From: Pinus tabuliformis
Lineage: Eukaryota; Streptophyta; Pinopsida; Pinales; Pinaceae
Reading direction: 5' to 3'
NCBI GenBank assembly: GCA_031772625.1
Contig: CM062819.1
Location: 828,537,503-828,601,502, forward strand
DNA: 64,000 nucleotides
Shown: piece after piece, positions 1 through 11,716 of the stretch
Layout: every line of letters starts with the position of its first letter
How positions within the stretch are numbered: position 1 is the stretch's first letter
Program-made: the position numbers and the translations under genes
Notes under the pieces: generated by a model
Database searches by the model: none
Told to the model about the DNA's origin: nothing
The model's input: the letters and a program-made list of their open reading frames with translations, nothing else

Positions 1-79
1 GAACCTCTCCACGACAGCAGAATAGACCATTTCCCTCCTTTAGTCTTCAAAATAGCGGCACTGCACCTCAGGGCTAGCA
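1..79 (-). repeat. G1 3' LTR, U3 end only
   Basis: These bases repeat the right end of the G1 5' LTR (15764-15842) with a few substitutions. The LTR terminus reads TGCTAGCCC on the minus strand, where the other LTR has TGTTAGCCC. The rest of this LTR lies left of the window. Confidence 0.85.
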
Positions 80-254
80 CTAGCTCCTTCTAGGGATGAA
101 AGCCTCCCTGTGAGGTTTCAAGAACTACAGACTATTGCCTTTCCAATAACAACCAAAACAAACTTATCTCCTGGTGTTCCATTGGGCATGGAGTTTATTT
201 GCATAGAAAAAAAAAACTGAAAAAAACCTATTACAATATTAAGGCCTTAAAGCT
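80..254 (-). other. G1 3' untranslated region and polypurine tract
   Basis: This is the non-coding stretch between the integrase stop codon (255-257) and the 3' LTR. The purine-rich minus-strand sequence next to the LTR (complement of about 80-93) is the likely polypurine tract. I see no other feature here. Confidence 0.6.
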
Positions 255-1478
255 TCATATGAAGTAAAGTTTCAAAAACCACCCATTGACTGGGCCATCA
301 AAAACACCTTCCCCCTCCAAATTGTGCAGAATGAAAGTATTATTCATCTGAACTTGAGCAATGACAAATGGTCCCGCCCATAAAACATCAAATTTACCAT
401 GGTTGCCCTTCCTTTCCTTCAATGCATCCCATCTGAGAACCTAGTCACCAACTTGAAAACTATCCATTTTTACCTTTCTATCAAAGGTTTCTTTGATCTT
501 CTTCTGATGAATTCTTTACTTCTCAACAAGTTGTTCTCTGATATGTTGTAATTCAACCAAGTTACTCATTCTCCTCGCCATATCATTCTCTTCATCCTGT
601 TCTTCTTGCAAGAAATTGGCCACAGGGAGAATCCGCTGGATAGGAAAAATAGCATCAGCGCCATAAAACAGCTTAAATGGAGAATTTCTTATGGACTTCT
701 TGTTGGTAGCTCTGTCAGCCCACAGTGAAAACTTCAACTTGGAATCCCAACTCTTTTTGTTGTCCTCCAACAGTTTTTTTATTATCCTTACAAGACTCTT
801 GTTAGATGATTCTGCCAGGCCATTGCCTTGAGGATAATATGAGGTAGAATGCACCAATTGAATGCCCATGGATTCACACATGTCCACCAATTCTTCTACC
901 CTGAAAGCTGCTACATTATCAGTGACTAGTTTGGTTGGGCAACCAAATCTAGTGAAAATATTCTCATTCAAGAACTTTATGATAACCTGATGATTAGCAT
1001 TTTTAGTGGGTATAGCCTCAATCCATTTGGTGAAATAATCAGTGGCTACCAAGATCCATTTGTGCTGGCCACTGGAATGTGGATTGATCTCACCTATGAA
1101 GTCCAAGCCCCACTGCTGGAAGGGACCATTGGCGTGTACTGGCTTCAAGGGCAGAGATTTTAGCTGTTGTCTTCCTGCAAACCTCTGACATTTGTCACAA
1201 GACTTCACAAAAGAAAACACATCAGAGAATAGAGTAGGCCAATAATACCCAACTCTCAGGATCTTGTGGGTTGTGGTTTTCCAATAATGATGCCCTCCAC
1301 AGATGCTAGAATGGAACTGGTGCATGACTTCCACAAATTGTCCTTTGTCTAGACATCTCAAGAGGATCCATGATGGGTCTCTCCAATAAAGCAGGTTTTT
1401 ATTAATGCATAATTTGGCTGATTTGAGCTTAATGGCCCAGGCTTGACTTGAGCTATGCCTTGGAGGGACTTCTAGCTT
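255..1478 (-). pseudogene. G1 integrase (decayed)
   Basis: This is the C-terminal enzyme of the gypsy polyprotein, which inserts the cDNA into the genome. In minus order there is a zinc-binding HHCC segment (a paired His near 1285-1325, then Cys-Asp-Lys-Cys near 1195). The catalytic core follows, with all three acidic residues visible: Asp in LDFIG, Asp in VTDN and Glu in LAESSN. Beyond an in-frame stop just below 516 the same frame runs on through a typical gypsy integrase C-terminal segment (KFDVLW, GPF) to the stop at 255-257. Upstream, 1362-1478 reads as the linker from RNase H. No chromodomain is seen. Confidence 0.85.
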
Positions 1479-2634
1479 CTACAAAAAATGAACTACACTG
1501 GAATACCATTCACAGGTGGCTAGATTTTCAGCCAAAGACTGATTCTGCTCTTGCTCTTCTGCTGCTTCCTCTGTCCGCTCACCACCTGAATTTGAACCCA
1601 TGCAATTGATGTCTAACAAACTGCAATTTTCCTTAGCCATAAGCTTAGCCAAGCCCTGGCCTTTGACAAGCTTGGTGGGCTTCACCTCTATGTTGAACTC
1701 TATGAATTTTGCAATCCATTTAGCTCTCTTTCCATCAATATCTGGTTGAGTTAGGACATCTTTTACTGAGGCTGAAGGTACATACGCAACCACTTTGGAA
1801 TGCAGAATATAAATTCTGAATGCCTTTAAAGATTTTATGAGAGCATAAGCTTGTTTTTCAATAAGGTCATACCTTAGTTCAGCATCCCTCAGAGTTTTGC
1901 TGAAAAAGGCCATAGGGTGCTCTACACCTTCATCATTTTTCTGCAATAGAACTGTTGCAAGTGTATCATAAGAGGCAAAAGAGAAGATATAAAACTCCCT
2001 AGTATAATCTGGACTGATTAGAGTGGGAGCTTCCATGATAGCTTGTTTGATGGCTTCAAAAGAGCTTCTTGCACCATCTGTCCATTTTATTTCTGATCCT
2101 TTCTTCAGCATGGAAGTGATGTGCTTCACTAGCTCTGCAAAGTTTGAAATAAACCTCCTAACAAATTCAATCTTACCCAGGAAAGATTGAATGTCCCTTT
2201 TTGGCCTTGGGATGGATAATGTCTGAATTGCTTAAACCCTTGCTGGATCGATCTTCACACCTTTAGCAGAAACAATATGTCCCATAAGTTTGCCTTCTTC
2301 TAGAGAAAACTGGGACTTATTTGGGTTCACAGAAATTCCAAACCATCTGCACTTTAGAAACACCTTCTTCAAATGCTGCAAATGGTCCTTGTGACTACTG
2401 GAAAAGACTGTTATGTCATCAAGGTAAATAAGGACAAACTTTTCCTTCTCTCCCACAAAGGCTATGTCCATGGCCCTCTAAAAAGTAGCCCCAGCATTCA
2501 TCAGTCCAAAAGGCATCTTACAGTACATGAAAGTGCCCCAAAGAGTAGTGAAGGCAGTCTTTTCTTGATCTTTTGGATGTACAGCAACCTGATTGTAACC
2601 TGAAAATCTATCTAAGAAAGACATTGTTATCGGG
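1479..2634 (-). pseudogene. G1 reverse transcriptase (C-terminal half) and RNase H (decayed)
   Basis: Minus-strand reading enters at 2634, exactly at the G2 insertion, and continues the RT palm: the FSGYNQ region, PFGLMNAGATF with an in-frame stop directly after it, then the catalytic YLDD box near 2420. Next come the typical NPNKS and GHIVS segments, then the gypsy RNase H region (2129-1479; start marked by the FEAIKQA style, with ALIKSLKAFRIYIL near 1830). A stop or frame break separates RT from RNase H around 2130-2235. The N-terminal RT half lies beyond G2 at 10497-10895. With its palm split by a 7.9-kb insertion the enzyme cannot be made. Confidence 0.85.
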
Positions 2635-3665
2635 AAAAGTGTCTATTTAGAACGACTCTATCCCACTAAGGTGTGATAGCTACCTTAGAAACAAACAAAG
2701 AAAACTACTTTTGTATTCTTCTTTATGAACTATAAACAAAGAGGAATAGGATGAACCAACCTGTGTCTTGCGTTAGTCCTTTGATCCAATCTCTCTCCTC
2801 TTTGACAGCTTCCAGCTACCTGCTCTCTCACTTGCCCAGCTTCACCAAGTACCTATAAGATCACAGAAGAAAGAAACTATACAAAGACATGGGTTTATAT
2901 TCATAAATAACTTAGGATCAGATTTAAGTTAACCATACAAATGTAACAAGCATCAATGAAACACAAGCATGGAGAAGAAACTCAAATAGTTTTATTGATA
3001 TACAAGAAGATCCAGGAGGAGTTACAACCGATGATTCCTGACCCAGCATCAACCTCCCAGCAAAGAAGTCCCTTCTTCAAACCCAACAAAGCATAGATCA
3101 CCCAATTCTCTGATATGTATCTCAAAACCAACAGCAATTTCTTACAATGTGCAAAATTTCAGCCTCTGGATCTCTGGGATGAGGGATCCATATATAGATG
3201 TATGCAAGGAGGATGAGTCAGCTCATGAATTGATTAGTGGCTTCTCTCTGTCAGTTCTTGCTTCCACTTGGAGACTGAGAGCCTCTTACTCATCCTTGGT
3301 CGAATTCAGTGAGGCAAGTGTCATTGGAGAAGATTCTGGAAGCTTCCATTGTCTCTCCACCTCGTGGAATGACTCTGCCACTTGTCATTTCCCGCTCAAC
3401 GCACCCTGGTAGTGCATTTAGGTGCGTTGCAATGCACCTAGCTAGTGGACTTAGGTGCTATGCAACGCACTTGGCTAGTGGAGCAGCTGAAATGATCCTG
3501 ATTTGACTTATTCTGAGCAGTTTCTGGTGGAGAACTTCTGGGAGAAGCTGTAATTTGTTGACCTTGTTCCTTTAGGAGTTAGAACAACACTTTTAGGGAC
3601 TTAGGAGCCCTTGGTTTATGGACATTTCATGCTTAGAGTTGTAAGGCACAAAAATGTCTATAACA
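2635..3665 (-). repeat. G2 3' LTR
   Basis: On the minus strand this LTR runs from TGTTATAG to GATAACA. Its sequence matches 9451-10491. A TATATA stretch near 3190-3196 is a candidate promoter. Near 3400-3480 short GCAACGCAC / GTGCGTTGC type repeats lie close together. Confidence 0.93.
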
Positions 3666-3681
3666 GTTGCCCCCTAAAGTA
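3666..3681 (-). promoter_or_regulatory. G2 polypurine tract
   Basis: The minus strand reads TACTTTAGGGGGCAAC directly before the 3' LTR. This is the expected place and composition for the plus-strand primer of reverse transcription. Confidence 0.75.
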
Positions 3682-6154
3682 TGAGGCCGTTTATCGGGTG
3701 AAATGCTTTATTAGGAGGATCCGAAGTTCTTTCAATGCTGGGAGGAGACCTATAATAAGATACAATACAATACATTATCTTCATACTGTTTTCATGATCT
3801 AGCTGAGGCGAGCATTCCCATGCTCAGCTTTATAAATTCATTTTCATGTACATAGGACAGACAATCGTCTGATGGTAGACTGATGATTCTGATAGAGCCA
3901 TCATCCTTTTGGTAGGATGATTATCTGTGCTGCAATGTTGTACACTTCAATGTCTTTATTTTCCTGAATATATATCGCAGCCCGAATGGATGAAACTAGA
4001 TCCGGGGTCTTCAATCTCGTCAGATCTTCACTCGAAGTACAAGTCAATCCATGTGAGAAATGTTTTGAAGTCGAACATGGAAAGACATCGCTTGATTACC
4101 AGTCAATGATGTAAACTGTTAACAAGCGCGAGAGGAATCACTGATAATGATAATGACCCTCAAGGTACTGCAGTACAATTCACGTGGTGTGAATAAAGGA
4201 CTTGGTGTCGAACACCACGCAAAATCTTTCGGTCGAAGGTCATTGATGATACCTGTCGCCGGAAGTGAGAAACTTGCCATTGAGGCATGCAAGCTTCAAA
4301 GTACTGAATGGGGTGTTCCTAGATCAACTTCTTGGATAATGAGCTGATGTCGACAAGAAGTGATCCGTCACAGGAGGGCCTTAATGAATCCCACATCAAT
4401 GACACGGAATGGAGCAAATGATTTTGATGGAGGTGAAAACGATCTGATGATATATGGTTCAGGGTGGCGGTCACGAAAGAATGGAGTATAATGTATGGTA
4501 GTGGGCGGGACACAGGTGGCCTTTCTGGATGACTTCTCTTGAACATGTCGGCGACACTTATGTGATGGATTGGTAGCATTAACCCCAAATGTGGATGGTA
4601 TGGCGAGACCATGGCAATGTGACCGGTGAATGAAATAACCCAACCCGACTCGGGCACGGAGTGGAAGTGTCATGTTCAAGAGCGACTTGCTACCAATAAA
4701 GATTCTTTGAGTTTTCTTCCCAATTTTTCCCCAGTCATTGCTGACCAATACCTCTTTATTTTTGTCAATCTTGAGGAGGATAACATATGCTTGTTCTATA
4801 ATTTGCCCTTCGGGCAAACCCATCGCTATGTTTTAACGAGCCTAGCGATAGTGAAACTCGTTCTCGTCTAAAGACAAGTTTGTCGCTATTAATCTTTTTA
4901 ACGAGTCTAACGACAAAGATAACTCGGTCCTTTTCATTTTTAGAGAGTCTGAAAAGGTACGTAAAGGTAACTCCAAAATTCCTTTTTCGTCATCTAATCC
5001 CTTAAGTCCGAAAAAGTATAAAACAATACAGAAGGGATGAATTTTCGATTAGCTTTAACGAGCCGAACAAAACAAGCGCTCGATCTTTTTGTGCAATAAT
5101 CCCTCAGGTCCAAAAAGATTAAAATCTAGAGGGATAGCACTTCCTGTCGCTTTAACGAGCTGGAAGGCCAAAACTCGGCAATCTTTTCATATTTTACGAG
5201 TCAGTTGAAAAGAGCTTAAAGAAGACTCATCTTTTGAGAAACGAGTGATAAAATGGGTAGCAGCTGATTCCAGGTACGGTTTGGAATTTTCCAATCACGG
5301 CAGTGTCACAAGGATGACAAGTGAAATCACTCTTCGCAGCTGTTCCTCAAAATGGGTAAACAATCAAATGGAGGTGAATGATCGGCCAAATGAAAAGTGG
5401 AGGTGACGGTGCAAACACGACCAAGGCTTTAATGGCTGAAATGTTACATTCACGGTGGTTATTTTCTGGGGAACAGTTCATTTTTTAACGAGCTTAAACG
5501 CGGGTGGAAACATTTTCTCATGTCTTATGTTTAATTTTTAACGAGCTTGAACTATGCGCTAAAACTGCTCAATTAATCCAGTCATATGATAAGAATGTCT
5601 CATATAAAAAAACGGCAACTTTTAGATTTTTGCCCCACGTCCTGTCTTTATGCAAGTTGGGTGACGACTAATCCTACGAGTTTAAAGGGTTAGAGGTCCT
5701 AAAAAATTAAAAAATAAATAGCCGCCCCTTGCTTGCACTCCAAAAGGTTTGCATGCCCCCAGGTATAAAACAGAGTTTCGAGGTCTCCCTCTATTCGAGC
5801 TGACAAAACATTCGTTTAATCAGGAAGGGTCACCCTTTATTCGAGCTGACAAAACATTCGTTTTATCAGGAAGGGTACTACCTCTTACAGGTTACCCAAA
5901 GATTGTTCTATTTACGGCGTAAACAAAACACTTCTTCGGCGATGTCTACCGAGATAAACAAAGGTGAGCGACGATGCCTGCCAACTCACATAACTTTGAC
6001 AAGAGAATCTTATTCTAGAATAACCCCTCTTCCACTGACGGACGGGGTACAGACTAGTCATATTCTCCCGCGGAAACCTACCCTATACCCGAAGTTTTCC
6101 TGCCGAAGCAGACCAGGACGCATGCCCCCTGGGTTTCAGTCATATCCCTCCGAA
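3682..6154. other. G2 3' non-coding region with TTTAACGAG repeats
   Basis: About 2.5 kb lies where a complete gypsy element would carry RT, RNase H and integrase; I find none of their motifs. A 151-codon minus-strand frame (4368-4823) has no recognisable domain. The notable content is a recurring motif, TTTAACGAG followed by C or T, at 4832-4840, 4896-4905, 5054-5062, 5151-5159, 5484-5492 and 5536-5545. Several copies are followed 12-17 bases later by CTCG, which makes a short inverted repeat with CGAG. A 38-bp direct repeat lies at 5793-5876. Confidence 0.6.
5793..5876. repeat. Tandem direct repeat, 38 bp, spacing 46 bp
   Basis: Two copies at 5793-5830 and 5839-5876 differ at one base near the centre. 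Both begin ATTCGAGCTGAC and end CAGGAAGGGT. They lie shortly downstream of the gag-protease frame in the G2 orientation. Confidence 0.9.
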
Positions 6155-7723
6155 TTACTCGCGCTTATCGGGAGGACGGACTGGGGATTGAGACATTTCT
6201 TGCATGAAGAGACCATTTAGGGATGGTATATGACTATTTGCTATGCGTGATCCGGGAAATGAAAGCTGGTCCACGAGCTTGACCACTCTTCCTTCGTGCG
6301 GAAAACACATTACTCTAAAGAGTGAGGAGACGATGGCTCCCATGCAATAAATATAGTCTCATCCAAGGAGTAGGTTATAATCCAAGGGTCCTTGAACTAC
6401 CATTACGTTCATGCGAACTGTCTTCCCTCTCAATGTTATGGGCACATCGAGAAGGATCCCTAAAGGTCGGCTGGTTCCTTTATCAAAGCCTGTCAAATTT
6501 CTCATCTCAGGCAAAAGCGATGGCGAACCAAGCGCTTTCCAAGCAGTAGAGGAAAGGATACTCACAGAAGCCCCCTCATCTATGATGGTACCAGCCATGA
6601 CCATTCTATATATTTGAACGATAATTCGGAATGGTATGCTTGCTGGTAAACGGGGTCTGCCTAGTTGATTCCAGTCGAAGGAGACAACTAGGTTGCTTGG
6701 AGGTGGGACCAAGTAGACGGCCGGGTATGGCTCTGACGAACTTCCTTCTTGCGGTAAAGGAATGGGTAGATTGCCCCCATGTTCGTCGGAGTCTGTGTTG
6801 ATGAAGAGAATTTGGACGGTGTCATCCTTGTTCTCTTCAGTGACTGTATCATCCGAAGATAAAACCTCTGAAGGCAAGACCGGGTCAACTGCCGCCTCGA
6901 CCTTTTGACTTTCGTCTGGTATGGATTCAGTTGGTTTATCTTCAATGATAGGTGCTTCAGCTGACCACCTGAGCGGGCCAGCTGGATTCTCAACTAGTGA
7001 CGGACTCGGCAAGAGTTTTTTATATCCAGGAGGAAGTCGTAACGGTGAAACCAGACGATCATCCAAAACTCTTTTAGCTTCGTCTAAGAAGGGACAACGG
7101 TGGAGGGCATGATTGCCTTCGCACAGTTTACAAGGAAATCTAGCTTTCCCTTTTTGTCCTGGGGCTTCACTTTCACTAGTTGACGGTGTGCTTTCAACAT
7201 GATCACCAGAGGTTGATGACACCGGATTGTGCAAACGAGGAGACCAGTCCCTTAGCATCTGGGGGATGCAAGGACAATCTCTGTGAAAGTGGTCTCCTTT
7301 GCAAATGACACATGGCGATTTAGGCCTGGTCGGTGTAGTGTGTGGATTTTCGTTAGACGACACTCGTTTTCCCCCACTCGCCTTTGGCTCCTTCTTCTTC
7401 TTTTATTTCTTCTTCTTTTCCTTCTTCTCTTTAGGAACATGGCTTTTAGCTTTACTAGTTCCATCAAGCGAAGAGGAAGGAGGAGAGGAAGAATTAGAGG
7501 AAGTAGAAGGCTGGTGGGCAACTCTGGACTCGTCTAATTGCTGATTCGATTGTTCAGGAATGGTGGTGTTCTGAATGACACTGGTTGAGAAGAGCCATAC
7601 TAGCAAGCCAATTATTAGTCCTGGAAGCAACAATGTGGCCATATGGGGCGCACCCACATCTCCCCAAGAGGAGAAGGGACTAGGATTTCCACCAAGGGGA
7701 ACTCCTTGGTTGGTAGGCTCCAT
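6155..7723 (-). pseudogene. G2 gag nucleocapsid plus retropepsin-like protease (decayed)
   Basis: One minus-strand frame runs 7723 to 6155 with two in-frame stops, near 7403 and at 6356-6358. The first ~100 codons hold a hydrophobic stretch (LLLPGLIIGLLVWLF) and a Ser-rich then Lys/Glu-rich segment. Two variant zinc knuckles follow, CVICKGDHFHRDC and CKLCEGNHALHRC; both are Cx2Cx3Hx4C, one residue shorter than the usual Cx2Cx4Hx4C. An acidic linker leads to a protease-like domain whose active-site region reads IIDEGASVSIL, with Glu between Asp and Gly, and which ends in YNLLLG. After the second stop the frame continues with a DYIY...SSLFRV...FPH segment typical of the region after the protease in plant gypsy polyproteins. 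No capsid-type gag domain is visible, which is odd for the family. Confidence 0.75.
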
Positions 7724-9430
7724 TTTCTCAACCCAAGATCAACGTAGGAAAAGGGTATGAATATTCCGTTTAAAATAAATTTTAACACGCTTTGACACAA
7801 CTTGTTTTTTCAGTTTTTAAGAGTCGAGAAAAAACAAAAGATGACTCTAGTCTCCTTCGATTTTTAATGAGCCTAAAGTGACAAGTGCTTAGATGGACCT
7901 TTTCCATTAAGGAGTCTGAAAAGGAACGAAAGGGACTGCTCTGGAGGTCTAGGTAGAGGGAGTACCAAACCAATCACAAAACTGCAGAATACTTTTTACG
8001 GTACGACAGTCAATCTTCCCGAATGCTGTGTTCGGTGCATTGCAATCAGTAGGGCGGCCAACACGGCTTCCTATGGATAAAGGTTTTAAGCCCATAGGGG
8101 TCTCCCAATATATACTCGACAGTACGTGGGAGCACAAGTCCGTACTGGCACTTATCGTCTCAAAGTGGAGGAATCACCCAACCATCAGTGAGGACAACAG
8201 TTACCAGGCTTTACGACGCCGGAATACGTCTCTAGCCTAGACCTCTAAATGTTGTGCGTTAAGTTCCAAAGCGTTGTTAAGTTCATTGGATTTATTTTAA
8301 GTTGATCTTTCCTATGAAGTTTGCCTTTTGGGATCACCACGAGATGTAGATGTAATTCCTAAAATGCAATCTAAAGATGATAAACAAACTTTTATCTCTT
8401 TTCAGCAATGAAAATCCTAGCTACTAGGGGAAAAGAAAGACACAATCTTTTCGCAAAGAGAAAAGAGCACACTGTAAATGCACTTTCCCTAAATCAAGCC
8501 AAACAGACTGCCAATATGCAAATGCACATGCATGTGTTTTTTTTTTCGCTTTCTTAATATTGATGCCTAAAAAGAAAGTTGTTGTACAAATCTGAATTTG
8601 CTTTCAAGTGACAAACACAAACAAGCTTCTTTTCGAAATCAAAAGGTAGAGATGATTACGACACTTTATGATTTTGAAATAAATACTTGTTTCGACACTA
8701 GAAAGTCACAAATTCAAACCAAAGGCAAAAGTAAAAGCATAATCGACTATCAACAGCAAATAAACTTTCTCCTATGATCAAAATCGACACTTGCGACAGA
8801 TCTAAATCAAAGGACGACAGCACGACTATTCTACTTTTGAAATGGAAAACTGTAAACGACGCAACAAACACATAAAAACATCTACAGTTTCTTTTGTACA
8901 ACTGAGGCGGAATATCAGTAAGGAAAAGGGGTTTGAAACAGTGAAATACTGATCACAGGCTGCAAAAATCATAGACAAAACTAAAAAAATGAAGCAAAGA
9001 ACCTCAGCTGCATAAGGCTAGGTTGATCAGCGCACCTGTTACACAGAGAAACTGCATTGCAGTGCAGGTAGCCCTCTCGGGAAGTGCGTTGAAATGAAGA
9101 ACCTCTTCACAGAGCCTGCGCTGGGGCAGAAACGAGAATTCTATCCGGGTTCTGGGTCACGGTTTGCAGTTTAATCTATGGTTTTTGGCCGAGTAAAAGC
9201 AATCAGTAATGCACAATCAGAGGTAGATCTAAGGGGGGTTCTAAGAGCTATCACAAGGGTAATCAGTTAGTTTATGAATCAGCTGTTCAAATCATAAACA
9301 GATCCAGTGAATGGATTGAAGCAGCAGATGTCTACTTTGCATTTGTTAATGGCAAATGCAGTTCGATTGCTACTTCTAAGCTTATGAAATAAACAACAAG
9401 AGAAACACAAACAAACTAACTAGACACGAT
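7724..9430 (-). other. G2 5' leader
   Basis: This is a non-coding stretch of about 1.7 kb between the PBS and the gag-protease frame. It holds further degenerate copies of the TTTAACGAG motif (7814-7824 and 7861-7871). I see no credible reading frame or RNA gene in it. Confidence 0.55.
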
Positions 9431-9447
9431 CCCCAGTGGAGTCGCCA
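9431..9447 (-). promoter_or_regulatory. G2 primer binding site
   Basis: The minus strand reads TGGCGACTCCACTGGGG three bases after the 5' LTR. Position and form fit a tRNA primer site of the kind common in plant gypsy elements. I do not assign the tRNA. Confidence 0.8.
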
Positions 9448-9450
9448 TTT

Positions 9451-10491
9451 TTTTATCGGGAAAAGTGTCTATTTAGAATGACTCTATCCCACTAAGGTGT
9501 GACAGCTACCTTAGAAACAAATAGAGAAAACTACTTTTGTATTCTTTTTTATGAACTATAAACAAAGAGGAATAGGATGAACCAACCTGTGTCTTGCGTT
9601 AGTCCTTTGATCCAATCTCTCTCCTCTTTGACAGCTTCCAGCTACTTGCTCTCTCACTTGCCCAGCTTCACCAAGTACCTATAAGATCACAGAAGAAATA
9701 AACTATACAAAGACATGGGTTTATATTCATAAATAACTTAGGATCAGATTTAAGTTAATCATACAAATGTAACAAGCATCAATGAAACACAAGCATGGAG
9801 AAGAAACTCAAATAGTTTTATTGATATACAAGAAGATCCAGGAGGAGTTACAACCGATGATTCCTGACCCAGCATCAACCTCCCAGCAAAGAAGTCCCTT
9901 CTTCAAACCCAACAAAGCATAGATCACCCAATTCTCTGATATGTATCTCAAAACCAACAGCAATTCCTTACAATGTGCAAAATTCCAGCCTTTGGATCTC
10001 TGGGATGAGGGATCCATATATAGATGTATGCAAGGAGGATGAGTCAGCTCATGAATTTATTAGTGGCTTCTCTCTGTCAGTTCTTGCTTCCACTTGGAGA
10101 CTGAGAGCCTCTTACTCATCCTTGGTCGAATTAAGTGAGGCAAGTGTCATTGGAGAAGATTCTGGAAGCTTCCATTGTCTCTCCACCTCGTGGAATGACT
10201 CTGCCACTTGTCATTTCCAGCTCAACGCACCCTGGTAGTGCATTTAGGTGCGTTGCAACGCACCTAGCTAGTGGACTTAGGTGCTATGCAACGCACTTGG
10301 CTAGTGGAGCAACTGAAATGATCCTGATTTGACTTATTCTGAGCAGTTTCTGGTGGATAACTTCTGGGAGAAGCTGTAATTTGTTGACCTTGTTTCTTTA
10401 GGAGTTAGAACAACACTTTTAGGGACTTAGGAGCCCTTGGTTTATGGACATTTCATGCTTAGAGCTGTAAGGCACAAAAATGTCTATAACA
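9451..10491 (-). repeat. G2 5' LTR
   Basis: It matches 2635-3665. Its inner terminus has decayed (plus strand TTTTATCGGG where the other LTR has TGTTATCGGG). A TATATA stretch near 10016-10022 is a candidate promoter. The outer end is followed by the TSD GACAT. Confidence 0.93.
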
Positions 10492-10496
10492 GACAT

Positions 10497-10895
10497 GACT
10501 CTAGCCCCTGAAACTTTTTGCAGCAAGTGTTCCATCTTAGGCAGGGGGTAGTTGTTTTTTTTAGAGCATTTTTTCAGATTCCTGAAGTCAACACAAAGCC
10601 TGATTTCTCCATTCTTCTTTCTTACTACCACAAGGTTAGCTATCCACTTTCAATACCTTAGGGGAACTATGATCTTGGCATCCAATAGCTTCTTGATTTC
10701 CTTTTCAATCAAAGGCAATAAGAGAGGAATGATAGGTCTTAATTTCTGCTTAAAAGGGATGGTGTTCTTCTCCAGTGGAATCTTATGTTGAATGATGTTG
10801 GTGTCATAGGTCCTAAGATCACTATACTCCCAAGAAAAAATATCAATAAATTGTTTCATCAGGGTGCAATACTTGGAACTTTGGGCAGAAGACAA
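10497..10895 (-). pseudogene. G1 reverse transcriptase, N-terminal half
   Basis: The minus-strand reading shows the start of a gypsy RT: an FIDIFSWEYSDL segment, HKIPL, then KKLLDAKIIVPLRY (10895-10650). The fingers motif KKNGEIRLCVDFRNL and NYPLPKME follow (10631-10500), separated by a frame break. The reading stops at the G2 insertion and resumes at 2634 with the rest of the palm. The join falls exactly at the TSD, so G2 is what interrupted the gene. Downstream (higher coordinates) it connects to a linker with an IPKGLVPLEKLFD motif. Confidence 0.85.
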
Positions 10896-11700
10896 GTGAG
10901 TGGATAGATTTATGTACTTTGGATGGGCGGGACTCCCTACATTATGTCTATGAACAGCAAACTCATTTTTTTTTTGGCGAGCTTATAAGGTACATCATTA
11001 TGATCAAACAGCTTCTCTAGGGGCACCAATCCTTTGGGTATATGGTTACTAGGCAGCTGAACAATGTTATCCTGACCAATCTCGTCCTTTAGCTTGGACT
11101 GGTTGCATTCTTCAATGATTTCGTTTTCTTGGTCAATGTGCATTTCAGAAAATTCATCAATGACTTGTAAAAACCTATTAATTTCATCATCATCTTCAAA
11201 AACTTTCTAGTATTTGACATTGTCAGGCAGATATGGTCTATATTTCACCTGAACTTCATAAGTCAATTTAGGAGGCAAAGGAGGAATAAACGTGCTAGCA
11301 GACATAGCAAGGGAATCAACAAGTTGGTTCTTCATTCTAGGGATGTAAGAAATGTTGAAACTATTAAAATAACCCTTGAGCTTCCATACCTCATCTCTGT
11401 ATGCTTTCAACCTTAGATGCTTTGCTTGGAAAGTTTTGTTCACTTGCTGAATGATAAGGTCTACATCTCCAAACACCTTCAAACCCTTGATGCCCATTTC
11501 TTTAGCAGCATTTAAGCCCAATATCAAGGCTTCATACTCTGCTATGTTATTTGTGACCTAAAAAGTTAACTTGAAAGATAAATGAATGCATTCTTGTGTG
11601 GGGGACACAAGGACTACACCTGCCCCTGCAACTTCCTTAGAGCAAGCTCCATCAAATAACATGTCCCAAATTTGTGGGCCTTCTTCCTCTATGATCTAGA
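10896..11700 (-). pseudogene. G1 additional RNase H-like domain and linker, upstream of RT (decayed)
   Basis: Minus-strand reading from about 11700 gives an RNase H fold of the type found as an additional domain in Tat elements: an Asp in LFDGACS, a Glu in AEYEAL, and an Asp in VFGDVDLI, followed by QVN. An in-frame TAG interrupts it near 11560. The domain would cut RNA in RNA-DNA hybrids. Residues after it (11143-10937) form a linker with NHIPKGLVPLEKLFD, a motif I associate with Tat-type polyproteins just before RT. The placement before RT, while a second RNase H lies after RT at 1479-2129, is the notable point. Confidence 0.7.
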
Positions 11701-11716
11701 AAACTAGTTTCCTAAG

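Larger units (their letters stand above)
2635..10491 (-). mobile_element. G2: non-autonomous Ty3/gypsy element nested in G1 RT
   Basis: The element is bounded by two LTRs (2635-3665 and 9451-10491) and by a perfect TSD, GACAT, at 2630-2634 and 10492-10496. In minus orientation it has a 5' LTR, a PBS (9431-9447), a leader of about 1.7 kb, one gag-protease reading frame (7723-6155), about 2.5 kb of non-coding DNA, a polypurine tract and the 3' LTR. No RT, RNase H or integrase sequence is visible in the 5.8-kb internal region, so it must have depended on enzymes from another element. The LTRs differ at roughly 2 percent of positions by eye, so it is younger than its host G1. Confidence 0.93.

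Noticed and set aside
4368..4823. Minus-strand 151-codon frame in G2, considered as an extra gene
   Set aside because: No recognisable domain, no conserved motif, and it overlaps the TTTAACGAG repeat field; not supported as a gene.
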